From Clostridiales bacterium (GTDB taxonomy: Bacteria; Bacillota_E; Sulfobacillia; Sulfobacillales; JAIMBI01), in assembly GCA_027318915.1 (NCBI GenBank), contig DAHVOH010000002.1, forward strand, positions 1-64,000: a stretch of 64,000 bases of DNA, read 5' to 3'. Under the pieces are notes generated by a model. The model saw only the letters and a list, made by a program, of their open reading frames with translations, made no database searches and was not told where the DNA came from. Shown piece after piece: positions 46,031-54,084 of this stretch (within the stretch, counting starts at the first letter, position 1; each line of letters begins with the position of its first letter). The translations under genes were made by a program, and so were the position numbers.

Positions 46031-46612
46031 GGGGAGGCTCACGGGAAAGATCCCCAGCCAGGCCGCGCCCCGCCATCCCAACTTCCGGAGTCCGCACCCG
46101 CCCAGCCCCGCCAGGTAGGCCCAAATGCCCCAGACCAGATCGGCCGCCGACCAGCCCAAGGCGCCGTTGGTGATGACCCAGCCGAGAAGCGGCGCCCAGA
46201 TCCCAACCGCCCAGCCCGCTGCGGAAAAAGCCGCCCGGGATCGTGTACAGGCGCGGCAACCGCGCGCGACTTCGGTGAGGCAACGCGCGCAGACCGCCCG
46301 CCCGCAGCGGGCACATCGGTAGACCATATCAGCCGCGTGCCGGGGGCAGACCGGTGGACGGGCCGCCGGGGGCGCGTCGCGGGAAGTCGGTCCGGCGGAC
46401 ACCAGCAGCCGGTAGGCGGCGTTCAAATCCTTCATGTGCTCTTCTGCCGCGCGCTGCGCCTCGGGTTGTCCCGCAAACAGGTCGGGATGGACGCGGCGCA
46501 CTTGGGCATGGTAGGCGGCTTGAAGCTCATGGGGGGAACTGGCCCCCGTCACGCCCAGCAGGCGGCGGGCGGCTTCCAGCGCGGCATCACGGCCAAACGG
46601 TCCCTGGTTCAT
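45959..46612 (-). CDS. Membrane J-domain protein with a Cys/His-rich zinc-type module
   Basis: 217 aa. Residues 10-70 form a J domain with H42-P-D44, the DnaK-stimulating motif. C89, H92, C100, C103, C108, C111, C119 and C122 form a B-box-like zinc module. About three hydrophobic segments follow (128-205). The arrangement suggests recruitment of DnaK to the membrane. AAGAGAG precedes the ATG. The gene is convergent with, and overlaps, the cytochrome frame. Confidence 0.8.
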   Translation of the reverse strand: MNQGPFGRDAALEAARRLLGVTGASSPHELQAAYHAQVRRVHPDLFAGQPEAQRAAEEHMKDLNAAYRLLVSAGPTSRDAPPAARPPVCPRHAADMVYRCARCGRAVCARCLTEVARGCRACTRSRAAFSAAGWAVGIWAPLLGWVITNGALGWSAADLVWGIWAYLAGLGGCGLRKLGWRGAAWLGIFPVSLPLAGAWQLMSVLVPPAAAPFRRPR

Positions 46613-46937
46613 CGTTTGCTCTCTTATGCGTGGGATCCGGCGCTCATGACCCTCGGCGGTATCCGACCCGGCAGGAACCCGCCGCGACCCGGTCGAAAGG
46701 GATGAAAGCCTTGCTCATGGCACGGCCCGGCGAGGGAGCCAAGCGTCCCGCTGGTCGATCCCGCTCGCCGGCGTCATCGCGCTCGGCGGGCCGGGGCGGC
46801 GACGGGCGGTGTGCCGCCGGGGTCCGGAAACCGCCGTGCGGCGCGGGGCCGGATGGGAACGGGGAGGGGACACCGGAGCCTCCGGACGGTCGGGGCGGTG
46901 ATTGGCCAGACCGGAGGTTTGTGTGAGGAGGCGGGTG
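46613..46937. other. Intergenic stretch without a supported gene
   Basis: 325 bases between divergent genes; only the GAGGAGG ribosome site of the glycosylase gene is clear. Confidence 0.45.
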
Positions 46938-47471
46938 ATGGGGACGATCACCAGACCCGTGCCCGATATCTTGGCCGAAGGTCTTTCGCTAATCTTCGCG
47001 GGCTATAACCCTGGCCGGGTCAGCGGGGAAACCGGGCATCATTTTGCGGGCCCCGGCAACTACTTCTGGCCCCTGCTCTACGACGCCGGACTGACGCCCC
47101 GCCGCCTGCGGCCCGAGGAGGATCGGGACCTGCTCTTGTATGGAATCGGTCTGACCAACCTGGTGGACCGGGTGACGCCGGGATCGTCGGATCTCACGGC
47201 GGCCGAGATGCGGGCCGGCGCGGAGCGCCTGCGGCAGAAAATTCAGCAGCTGCGGCCGCGCGTGCTGTGCCTGCTGGGCCGAGATGTCCATCGAGCCTAT
47301 GCGGGCATCCCGCGCTCGCGGGCGGTCCCGTGGGGATTCGTGGCGGAGGCCGGGATAGCCGGTGTCCAGGCATTTCTGGCCCCCAACCCGAGTCGGCGCG
47401 CCACGATGGCATACGGCGAGCGGCTTCGGCTGATGCGGGAATTGGCCGGCTGGCTTGCCTATGGCCGCTAG
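46938..47471 (+). CDS. mug: Mug-type G:T/U mismatch-specific DNA glycosylase
   Basis: 177-aa uracil-DNA-glycosylase superfamily enzyme. Motif 1 is FAGYNPGRVSGETGHHFAGP, then NYFWPLLYDAGLTP, and motif 2 is APNPSRR, all typical of Mug/TDG. ATG at 46938 is supported by GAGGAGG; the longer frame from 46902 lacks a site. It starts base-excision repair of uracil or ethenocytosine in DNA. Confidence 0.92.
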   Translation: MGTITRPVPDILAEGLSLIFAGYNPGRVSGETGHHFAGPGNYFWPLLYDAGLTPRRLRPEEDRDLLLYGIGLTNLVDRVTPGSSDLTAAEMRAGAERLRQKIQQLRPRVLCLLGRDVHRAYAGIPRSRAVPWGFVAEAGIAGVQAFLAPNPSRRATMAYGERLRLMRELAGWLAYGR

Positions 47472-47542
47472 CCGAGCGGCGGAGGCGATTGCGGCGGCCC
47501 GGGCGAAGGACGCGGGATCCCCCGGGGGACCTATGGAGCGCT

Positions 47543-47755
47543 TCAGTCCTGGGCCAGCATCGCCAGGGCGACGATGGCCAGTCCCAGCATCAGCCCCACT
47601 CGGAGCCAGGCGTCCATTCGCGTCAGCAGCAGACCGGCGCATGCGACACCCAGCCCGCCGGCGGCCGCAATCCGGCCGCGCCGACCCCAACGCCGGGTGC
47701 GGCGGGCGCCCGAAGAGGCGGCGTGGATGCGCCAGAAACGTGGCAACGACTGCAT
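47543..47755 (-). CDS. Small membrane protein, function unknown
   Basis: 70 aa: a basic N-terminal 28 residues followed by two hydrophobic helices (30-45 and 52-67). GGGAG lies just upstream of the ATG. No family recognised. Confidence 0.5.
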   Translation of the reverse strand: MQSLPRFWRIHAASSGARRTRRWGRRGRIAAAGGLGVACAGLLLTRMDAWLRVGLMLGLAIVALAMLAQD

Positions 47756-47935
47756 GCTCTCCCGCTTTCTCCAACGACCCGGCTCCGCCCTCCGGCAGCG
47801 GGGATCTCGATCGGTCGATCGTGCCGGGATGGCCCTCGCTGTCCGGCGGCAGCCCCGGGGTTCGGGCCGGATTCACTACGAATAACGCGGGCCGCCGCCA
47901 TCTGGTTCCACGTCGGGGAGGCGCCAGGTTCACGG

Positions 47936-47941
47936 TATAAT
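47936..47941 (+). promoter_or_regulatory. Consensus -10 box upstream of bcp
   Basis: TATAAT lies 70 nt before the ATG of the peroxiredoxin gene; no clear -35 at normal spacing. Confidence 0.45.
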
Positions 47942-48011
47942 GGAGGCAAGTCAGCCTGGTTGGGTGCCCGGTGCAACATCGGGGGAAACACCGGCGGGCG
48001 AGGAGGATGTC

Positions 48012-48491
48012 ATGCCGGCAGAGACGGCCGTGAGCGTCGAGGTGGGCAAGCCCTGCCCCGACGTGGCGTTGGAAACGGAACATGGGACGACGCGCCTGTC
48101 CGACTGGCGTGGACGCCCGCTGGTGCTTTATTTTTACCCGCGCGACATGAGCCCGGGCTGCACGAATGAAGCGTGCGACTTCCGGGACCGCTACGCGGAA
48201 TTTCAGCAGGCGGGCGCCACGGTCGTGGGTGTCAGCACCGATTCACTGACCAGTCATGCCCGATTTGTGGCCAAACACCAGTTGCCGTTCGTCCTGGCCA
48301 GCGATCCCGAGGCACAGGCCGCCCGGATTTTTGGCGTCTACAAAGAAAAGACGCTGTATGGCAAGAAGTCTTGGGGCATTGAACGCTCCACGTTTGTGAT
48401 TGACAAGGACGGCATCGTGCGAGCCGCATTTCGCCGCGTGCGGGTGGCGGGTCACGTGGAACGGGTGCTGCATGTCGTCGAAAGCCTCTGA
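48012..48491 (+). CDS. bcp: Peroxiredoxin, Bcp/PrxQ type
   Basis: 159-aa thiol peroxidase. Peroxidatic and resolving Cys lie in PGCTNEACDF (CxxxxC, the Bcp form). LYFYPRDMSPGCT and the Arg in IERSTFVID complete the active site. GAGGAGG precedes the ATG at 48012. The nth start lies within its 3' end (20-nt overlap), suggesting a shared oxidative-damage transcript. Confidence 0.94.
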   Translation: MPAETAVSVEVGKPCPDVALETEHGTTRLSDWRGRPLVLYFYPRDMSPGCTNEACDFRDRYAEFQQAGATVVGVSTDSLTSHARFVAKHQLPFVLASDPEAQAARIFGVYKEKTLYGKKSWGIERSTFVIDKDGIVRAAFRRVRVAGHVERVLHVVESL

Positions 48492-49269
48492 GCGGAGCGG
48501 TCCTTCGCGGTATCGGGTGCGCCGCGTCTTGGAGGCTTTGGCGTTGGCCTACCCGGATGCCCGCAGCGCGCTCAATTTCGAGACGCCCTGGCAGCTTCTG
48601 GTGGCGACGATTCTCTCCGCCCAGTGCACTGACCGGCGCGTCAACCTGATTACGGCGCGTCTCTTTCGCGACCGTCCGGATGCCGAGAGTCTGGCGGCGT
48701 TGTCGGAGGACGAGATTCAAGAGCGTATTAAAGACTGTGGGCTCTTTCGCGCCAAGGCCCGCAACCTGGCCCGAACCGCACGGCAGGTGGTGGATCGATA
48801 CGGGGGCAGTCTGCCGGACCACATGACCCGCGAACAGCTGATGGAGCTGCCGGGCGTGGGCCGCAAGACGGCGAACGTGGTCATGGCCAATGCGTTTGGA
48901 GAGCCGGCGCTGGCGGTGGACACGCACGTGTTTCGTGTGTCGCACCGCTTGGGCTGGTCGCAGGCGCGCGACGCGGATCATACGGAGCAGGACTTGATGG
49001 CGCTGATTCCCAGGCGGCAGTGGTCTTCGGCGCATCATTGGCTCATCCTCCACGGACGGACGGTGTGTCACGCACGCAACCCCGCCTGTGACCGCTGTCC
49101 GGTGGCTCGGTGGTGTCCAAGCGCGGCGTTAAAGGAGCGTGGTGTCGGCCATGAAGGTGTTGGCCATCGTCGGCGATCTCATGTTTCAGAGTCGCCTGGA
49201 AGCGCTGCTGCAGCGAGCCGGAGTGCCCTACGCGTCGGTGACGCCGGAGGCGGCGCGGGAGGCGATTGA
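48472..49269 (+). CDS. nth: Endonuclease III
   Basis: Bifunctional DNA glycosylase/AP lyase for oxidised pyrimidines. The HhH motif LPGVGRKTANVV contains the catalytic Lys, VDTHVFR the catalytic Asp, and CHARNPACDRCPVARWC the 4Fe-4S cluster (Cx6Cx2Cx5C). ATG at 48472 is the likely start (265 aa in the open frame). The normal protein ends soon after the cluster; here the frame runs another 50 residues into the next gene (131-nt overlap) with an Arg/Gly/Ser-rich tail that is probably not conserved. Confidence 0.94.
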   Translation: MSSKASERSGPSRYRVRRVLEALALAYPDARSALNFETPWQLLVATILSAQCTDRRVNLITARLFRDRPDAESLAALSEDEIQERIKDCGLFRAKARNLARTARQVVDRYGGSLPDHMTREQLMELPGVGRKTANVVMANAFGEPALAVDTHVFRVSHRLGWSQARDADHTEQDLMALIPRRQWSSAHHWLILHGRTVCHARNPACDRCPVARWCPSAALKERGVGHEGVGHRRRSHVSESPGSAAAASRSALRVGDAGGGAGGD

Positions 49270-49480
49270 GCGCGAACAGCCGACGCATGTCGTGGTCAAT
49301 CTGGCGGACGCACCCTTTGAGCTCATGGAGCATCTGTCCGGCCCCTACCAGCTGTTTGGCTTTGGCCCGCACGTGGACCGCGAGCGATTTTTAAGCGCCC
49401 GCCGCCAGGGGGCCACGGTGGTGGCCAACTCGGCCCTGGAACCGCGGCTCAGGCATTGGCTTGGCGTGGAGAGTCTCTAA
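49139..49480 (+). CDS. Receiver-like small protein, function unknown
   Basis: 113 aa (109 from ATG 49151). AAAGGAG lies upstream of clustered GTG/GTG/ATG starts. The order of strands and helices (KVLAIVGDLMFQSRLEALLQ, then THVVVNLADAP, then GATVVANSALEP) mimics a receiver domain, but the phosphorylated Asp is replaced by Asn in VVNLAD. Hence a pseudo-receiver or unrelated Rossmann-like protein. It lies 2 nt before the patatin gene. Confidence 0.68.
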   Translation: MVSAMKVLAIVGDLMFQSRLEALLQRAGVPYASVTPEAAREAIEREQPTHVVVNLADAPFELMEHLSGPYQLFGFGPHVDRERFLSARRQGATVVANSALEPRLRHWLGVESL

Positions 49481-49482
49481 CC

Positions 49483-50367
49483 ATGCTGGCGCTCGTGCTG
49501 TCCGGCGGGGGAATTTACGGAGCCGCCCATGTCGGTGTGGTGTCGGCCTTAGAAGAGATGGGCATTGTGCCGGACCTGGTCGTGGGCACATCCGCCGGGT
49601 CCTTGGTGGCGGGCGTATGGGCAGCCGGCTACGGGTCTTCGGTGCTGACGCGCATGACATTGGACCTGTCGGCGCGGGATGTGCCGGTCGACTGGCGCGC
49701 CATGCTGCGGTCGGTCCTGCGCCGGGGCCACTGGCCAGACCGGGTGATGAACCCGGAACCCCTGCTGCGCAAGGCCGAAACGCTGATTGGCCGGCTCAGC
49801 GTGCGCACCGCGCCCAGACCGTGCTATATCACGGCCACGTCACTGACCGCCCGGCGGGTGATGGTGTTTGGCCCGCCGCTGCAGGAGGATTCTTTGTCGG
49901 GAGATGCCTTGAAAGTGGAGTCCTGGCCGGTGGATGTGCCGATTGTGACCGCCATGGCGGCCAGTACCGCCGTGCCCGGTCTGTTCCGGCCCGTCTTCCT
50001 CGACGGCCATTGGCTGGTGGACGGCGGCGTGATGGATGACTATCCGTTGGATGTGGCGGTGATGGCGGGGGCGACCCGCGCCATCGGTGTATACATCGAC
50101 GACCGCGGGGCCGCCCTCACGGATCCCCGCGACCCGCCCCACATCATCACCACTGCCGGAGCCAGCTTGAACCTTTTGTTGAATGACTCCTCCTGGGTCC
50201 GCCGTCATCTGGTGGCGGAGCGTTACGGGATTCCCCGGGTGGAGATTCCCATCCCCGTCACCGGCATGGGCCTCACCGACTTTCGGCAAATCCCGACGTT
50301 GATTGCCCGCGGCGTGGAGGAAACGCGAAAGCGCGCCGAGGCGCTGGAAAGGCTGGCCGCCGCCTGA
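49483..50367 (+). CDS. Patatin-like phospholipase
   Basis: 294-aa Ser-Asp lipase of the RssA/YlbK type. The oxyanion loop is SGGGIYGAAHVG, the nucleophile Ser is in GTSAGS (about residue 36) and the catalytic Asp in VDGGVMDDYP (about 182). ATG at 49483 gives the usual N-terminus MLALVLSGGG. No signal peptide, so it acts in the cytoplasm or at the inner membrane face. Confidence 0.92.
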   Translation: MLALVLSGGGIYGAAHVGVVSALEEMGIVPDLVVGTSAGSLVAGVWAAGYGSSVLTRMTLDLSARDVPVDWRAMLRSVLRRGHWPDRVMNPEPLLRKAETLIGRLSVRTAPRPCYITATSLTARRVMVFGPPLQEDSLSGDALKVESWPVDVPIVTAMAASTAVPGLFRPVFLDGHWLVDGGVMDDYPLDVAVMAGATRAIGVYIDDRGAALTDPRDPPHIITTAGASLNLLLNDSSWVRRHLVAERYGIPRVEIPIPVTGMGLTDFRQIPTLIARGVEETRKRAEALERLAAA

Positions 50368-50509
50368 CGCGGCGGACCTCCCGGCGCCTACCCCCGTGTG
50401 CCGGGGCGACCCGCGGGCACCTGAGGATAGAAGAGCGGCCGGCGTGCGATCTTGGCGGTGGGGGGTCCGGATGCTAGGATGAGGGCGCCGGCCGCGGGAG
50501 GCGAGGCCC

Positions 50510-51124
50510 ATGGCGATGCGGACGAACAGCGGGTCCCTTCGGTTTCGGCTGACCCATCCCGGGTTTGCCTTCTGGCTGTCGCTGGCCTTGATCGCGGTGG
50601 CGGCGGCCGCTCTCTTCGCCATGCGGGTGGAGGCGCGTCACAGTCCGAAAGGCGCCATACGGCCCACACCGGTTCTGAACACGGTCGAGGCCCCGGTGAC
50701 CCTCACGACCGCGCTGGCGAAGCGCGCGTTTCTCAGTTTTGTCCCCGCGGGCGCCGCAGACACCCTGGGCCAGGCGATGTGTGCCGCCACGGGAACGGTC
50801 CCCTGCCGTCTTGAGCAATACCCGGCCCAAGTCACCTGGCGGCGCATTGCCGGCGGGCGCTATCAATTTGTGGTGGTGATGACGGTGAATCTGCGCCGAC
50901 TCTTGGCGGGGGGCGAAATCGACGTCGGACATCTGCCGGGCGCATCCAACTTGCGGACAGGTCAATTGGCCGTCTCCACCAACAACAGCATCTACGGGGT
51001 CGATATGAATCCCACGACGCATCGCGCCGTGTTTCGGTTTGATTTGGCCGGCAATGACGAAGAAGTGTGGGCCCTCAATTGGAACGCCCTCGGCATTGTG
51101 AGCCAAAATTCCTCGTTGCAGTAG
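50510..51124 (+). CDS. Membrane-anchored protein, function unknown
   Basis: 204 aa. One N-terminal membrane helix (about 18-38) followed by an extracytoplasmic domain of about 160 residues containing two Cys (about 91 and 99, possible disulfide). GGGAGG precedes the ATG. The conjugative-transfer-protein-like (VirB8/TcpC) layout is a weak impression only. No family recognised. Confidence 0.7.
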   Translation: MAMRTNSGSLRFRLTHPGFAFWLSLALIAVAAAALFAMRVEARHSPKGAIRPTPVLNTVEAPVTLTTALAKRAFLSFVPAGAADTLGQAMCAATGTVPCRLEQYPAQVTWRRIAGGRYQFVVVMTVNLRRLLAGGEIDVGHLPGASNLRTGQLAVSTNNSIYGVDMNPTTHRAVFRFDLAGNDEEVWALNWNALGIVSQNSSLQ

Positions 51125-51192
51125 GACGGCGGCTCAGCAGAGTCGGGGAGCCGACTGAGGCCGCCCGCGCAATATCGGGAGGGCTTCGTCGC

Positions 51193-51990
51193 ATGGATTT
51201 GAATCTGGCCGGCCGCCCCGCGCTGGTCACCGGCGGGAGTCGCGGCATCGGCCGAGCGGTGGCCCGCGTGCTGCTCACCGAGGGGGCATCCGTGGCCGTG
51301 GTGAGTCGTCACCGGGATGCCAACGCCGCGGCGGTGGCCCATTTGGCGGAGGAGACCGGGGGACGGGTATGGGGCGTGGTGGCTGACATGTCCCGTCCGG
51401 AAGACTGTGCCCGGGCGGTGGAGGAGACGGTCCGGCAGTTCGGCGGTCTGCACATCCTGGTCAACTGCGGCGCCCGCGTCAGCGGTGACGAGCCGGAGGA
51501 TCCGGAGCACATCGATGACGATCTTATTCGCCGCGATTTTGAGGAAAAGGTGCTGGGATACTGGCGGATGAGCCGGGCGGCCGTCTTGCCCATGCGAGCC
51601 GCGGGATACGGGCGCATCATCAGTCTGGGCGGCAATGCGGCGCGGGTCGCCGGGGCGGTGAGTGCGGGCATCCGCAACGCCGCCGTCGCGCACATGACCA
51701 AGACACTGGCCATGGCCTACGGGCGTGACGGCATCACGTGTTATGCCGTGTATCCGGCGCTCACGCTGACGGAAGCCGTCCGCGACCGGATGGAACGGGA
51801 GGCGGCGGCAAAGGGCGTCGGCATGGAGCAGGTGCTGGCGCGTTACGCTTCGCATCACGCGCTCGGACGGTTGGTGACCGCGGACGAGGTGGCGGATGTG
51901 GTGGCATTTCTGGCGTCGCCCCGGGCGGCGGCCATGACGGGCGAGGTCGTGGCGGTCACCGGAGGCGCGGATCCCGCGGTCCGCTATTGA
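51193..51990 (+). CDS. Atypical SDR family protein lacking the YxxxK pair
   Basis: 265 aa. The cofactor loop is TGGSRGIG, followed by NCGAR where NAG is usual. At the place of the catalytic YxxxK (AYSASKAAV in relatives) the sequence is SAGIRNAAV, so neither Tyr nor Lys is present. PALTLTEAVRDRM and the closing TGEVVAVTGGADP are typical SDR features. ATG at 51193 follows GGGAGGG by 10 nt. It may be a binding protein or use other catalytic residues. A VOC gene follows. Confidence 0.83.
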   Translation: MDLNLAGRPALVTGGSRGIGRAVARVLLTEGASVAVVSRHRDANAAAVAHLAEETGGRVWGVVADMSRPEDCARAVEETVRQFGGLHILVNCGARVSGDEPEDPEHIDDDLIRRDFEEKVLGYWRMSRAAVLPMRAAGYGRIISLGGNAARVAGAVSAGIRNAAVAHMTKTLAMAYGRDGITCYAVYPALTLTEAVRDRMEREAAAKGVGMEQVLARYASHHALGRLVTADEVADVVAFLASPRAAAMTGEVVAVTGGADPAVRY

Positions 51991-52024
51991 GGCGCAATCG
52001 GGGCGCAAGACGGGGAGGTGCCGG

Positions 52025-52402
52025 GTGAAGGCCGTGGCGCTGGATCATCTCGTGTTGGAAGTGGCGGATGTGGATCGTTCGTTGGCGTTCTACCATGATC
52101 TCCTGGGTCTGGAGCCGGAGCGGCTGGATGCTTATCGAGCCGGGGAGGTGGGATTCCCCTCGGTACGGGTGGGCGCGCTCCTGATTGATCTTTTTCTGAG
52201 CGCGCACCCCGGTCCCGGACCCAATCATTTCTGCGTGGAGGTGGATGTGCCCGCGGGCGAGATGGTGGCGGCGCTGGACGCCGGCGGTTGGGCGCATGGC
52301 GAGGTGGCGCGGCGTTGGGGCGCGCGGGGCGAGGGTCTGTCCGTGTACGTGCAGGATCCGGACGGCCATCAGGTGGAGCTGCGCACCTATCTCGGACCGT
52401 GA
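52025..52402 (+). CDS. VOC superfamily (glyoxalase-like) protein
   Basis: 125 aa. Two beta-alpha-beta-beta-beta modules: LDHLVLEVADVDRSLAFYHD with the first metal His, NHFCVEV in the second half and the closing VQDPDGHQVELRTY with the metal Glu. This fits a glyoxalase, dioxygenase or fosfomycin-resistance-type metal enzyme; the substrate is unknown. GTG start; GTGA overlap with the next gene. Confidence 0.85.
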   Translation: MKAVALDHLVLEVADVDRSLAFYHDLLGLEPERLDAYRAGEVGFPSVRVGALLIDLFLSAHPGPGPNHFCVEVDVPAGEMVAALDAGGWAHGEVARRWGARGEGLSVYVQDPDGHQVELRTYLGP

Positions 52403-53334
52403 CGCCTCCGGATCTCGGTTGGTGGCCGGAGGCTGTTCGGGCAGTGCTGTCGGACCGGGTCGGCCGCGTTCGGCGGGTTGAGGATTTGGCCGGCGGGCAG
52501 ACCGGCGCGCGCGTGGCCGCCATCGTGGGCGAGCGCGGCGCGGCGGTCCTCAAAGTGCCGGCGCCGCTGCGGGAAATCCAGCTGTATGCCACGGGAGCCG
52601 AGTCGCTTCGGTGTTGGGGCGTGAGCATTCCTGCCTGCTATGCGCACGGAGGGGCGGATGGCGGCCGGTGGGTGATGCTGGAGTATGTACGAAGCCCGTG
52701 GCCTTGGACCGGGCACGACTTGGGCGGGGAGCCGGTGGCTGCGCTGGCGCGCCTGCATCAGGGCGGATGGGGCGGACCCGCCCTGACTCCGGATCCGTAC
52801 GTGCCGGCATGGCCCCGGTCGCTGAGCGTCGCCGCCGCGGAGCTTTGGCCCGAGGTCAAGCGGCCTTCGGTGCGTCAGCGGATGGAGGCGGTGCGGTCGG
52901 GCATGGCGGCGTTGTTTACACCGCTCACTGTCTTGTCGGGCGACCCCAATCCGACGAATTGGCGCCGTCGGCACAACGGCGTTCCCGTGCTGCTCGATTG
53001 GGAGCGGGCCGGGGTCGGCCATCCGGCGGTGGATCTCGCCATCAGCCTGCCCGGGCTGCCCCTGGACGACAGCCCGTATCGCGTCCTCGCCGCACGGTAC
53101 CGGGCCGCCTGGGTTTTCGGTGGGGCCTGGGACATTGCCGCATTGACCCGCGATATTCGCGCAGCCAAACTGTTTGTCGCCGTGGAGTATCTGGGGATGG
53201 TGGGGGCGGGGCGTGTGACCGTGACCGCCGACAAGGTCGAGGCGCTCCGCGGCCGCGTGGAGGCTCTTCTCGACCAGGCGGCGCATCATCCCTTGGGTTC
53301 GTGGCCGGACGCATGGCGTCCCGCTGACCGGTGA
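52399..53334 (+). CDS. Aminoglycoside-phosphotransferase-family (APH-like) kinase
   Basis: 311 aa. The catalytic loop is SGDPNPTNW, where the usual His of HGDxxxxN is Ser, and the metal motif is LLDWERAGVGHPAVDLA (DWE in place of DFG). The family phosphorylates aminoglycosides, choline, homoserine, ketosamines and others; resistance is not implied. The GTG of a GTGA overlap with the VOC gene is the likely start. Confidence 0.83.
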   Translation: MTPPDLGWWPEAVRAVLSDRVGRVRRVEDLAGGQTGARVAAIVGERGAAVLKVPAPLREIQLYATGAESLRCWGVSIPACYAHGGADGGRWVMLEYVRSPWPWTGHDLGGEPVAALARLHQGGWGGPALTPDPYVPAWPRSLSVAAAELWPEVKRPSVRQRMEAVRSGMAALFTPLTVLSGDPNPTNWRRRHNGVPVLLDWERAGVGHPAVDLAISLPGLPLDDSPYRVLAARYRAAWVFGGAWDIAALTRDIRAAKLFVAVEYLGMVGAGRVTVTADKVEALRGRVEALLDQAAHHPLGSWPDAWRPADR

Positions 53335-53432
53335 GCGACCAAACGGCCGGGGTGGGATGTCCCGCGCGACTGGCCCCGTTGATTGGCGCGGTGTGGACGC
53401 GGCGAGACTGGTGCCGCGGGAGCGGAGAGGGC

Positions 53433-53996
53433 ATGACGATGACGATGGCCGCTCAGGTGGCGGCCGGGATGGCTTTCGGCTGGATCATGGCCGAGGTGGG
53501 CATGGCGGCCGCTCGGCGGGGCGGCGAGGCGGGGCAGGACCGAGGATCCTTCTGGCGCGTGGGGGTCTTCGTCGGGCTGGGTGCCCTCGGGGCTTGGCTG
53601 GCGGCCGCCTTCGTCGGGGGAGCTCGCCTGCCCGCCTCTGTCGGCTGGCTGGGCGTTGGCCTGATGGCGTTTGGCATCGGCCTTCGCTACTATGCCATGG
53701 GTGTGCTGGGCCGGGAGTTCAGCCTGCGCGTCCGGGTGCGGCCCGATCAGCGCGTCGTCGAGACGGGCCCCTACCGATGGCTGCGTCATCCGGCCTACAG
53801 CGGAGGCTGGCTGGCGTTGGTGGGAGCGGCCCTCACGCTGCACAACTGGGCTGCCGTCCTGGTCATGGCCGGGTTGGCGCTCGTGGGATTCGGCCAGCGC
53901 ATCCGGGTGGAAGAGGCGGTGCTGACGGACATCTTTGGCGATCGTTACCGCGCCTATCAGCAGCATACCTGGCGGATGTTCCCGTTCCTCTACTAA
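53433..53996 (+). CDS. Isoprenylcysteine methyltransferase-like membrane protein
   Basis: 187 aa with about four or five membrane helices. The ICMT/PEMT-type SAM site is visible as VETGPYRWLRHPAYSGGWLAL and the closing EEAVLTDIFGDRYRAYQQHTWRMFP. ATG at 53433 has GGAGCGGAGAGG upstream; a GTG at 53331 (GTGA overlap) is an alternative. In bacteria these proteins methylate small or lipid substrates of unknown identity. Confidence 0.85.
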   Translation: MTMTMAAQVAAGMAFGWIMAEVGMAAARRGGEAGQDRGSFWRVGVFVGLGALGAWLAAAFVGGARLPASVGWLGVGLMAFGIGLRYYAMGVLGREFSLRVRVRPDQRVVETGPYRWLRHPAYSGGWLALVGAALTLHNWAAVLVMAGLALVGFGQRIRVEEAVLTDIFGDRYRAYQQHTWRMFPFLY

Positions 53997-54084
53997 CCCG
54001 AGACCGAACGGGCGCCGCCCGAGCGGTCCTCGGGCAAGGCGGTTCGTCTAGTCTGCCCGGGCCTCAAGCAGTGTTCCGGACGGC

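Noticed and set aside
44628..46316. Reverse open frame of 562 codons
   Set aside because: Covers the phosphoesterase and cytochrome genes and a different frame of the J-domain gene; no ribosome site or domain.
52399..53334. Antibiotic-resistance aminoglycoside kinase
   Set aside because: The motifs only place it in the broad APH-like superfamily, the catalytic His is Ser, and the context is not a resistance locus.
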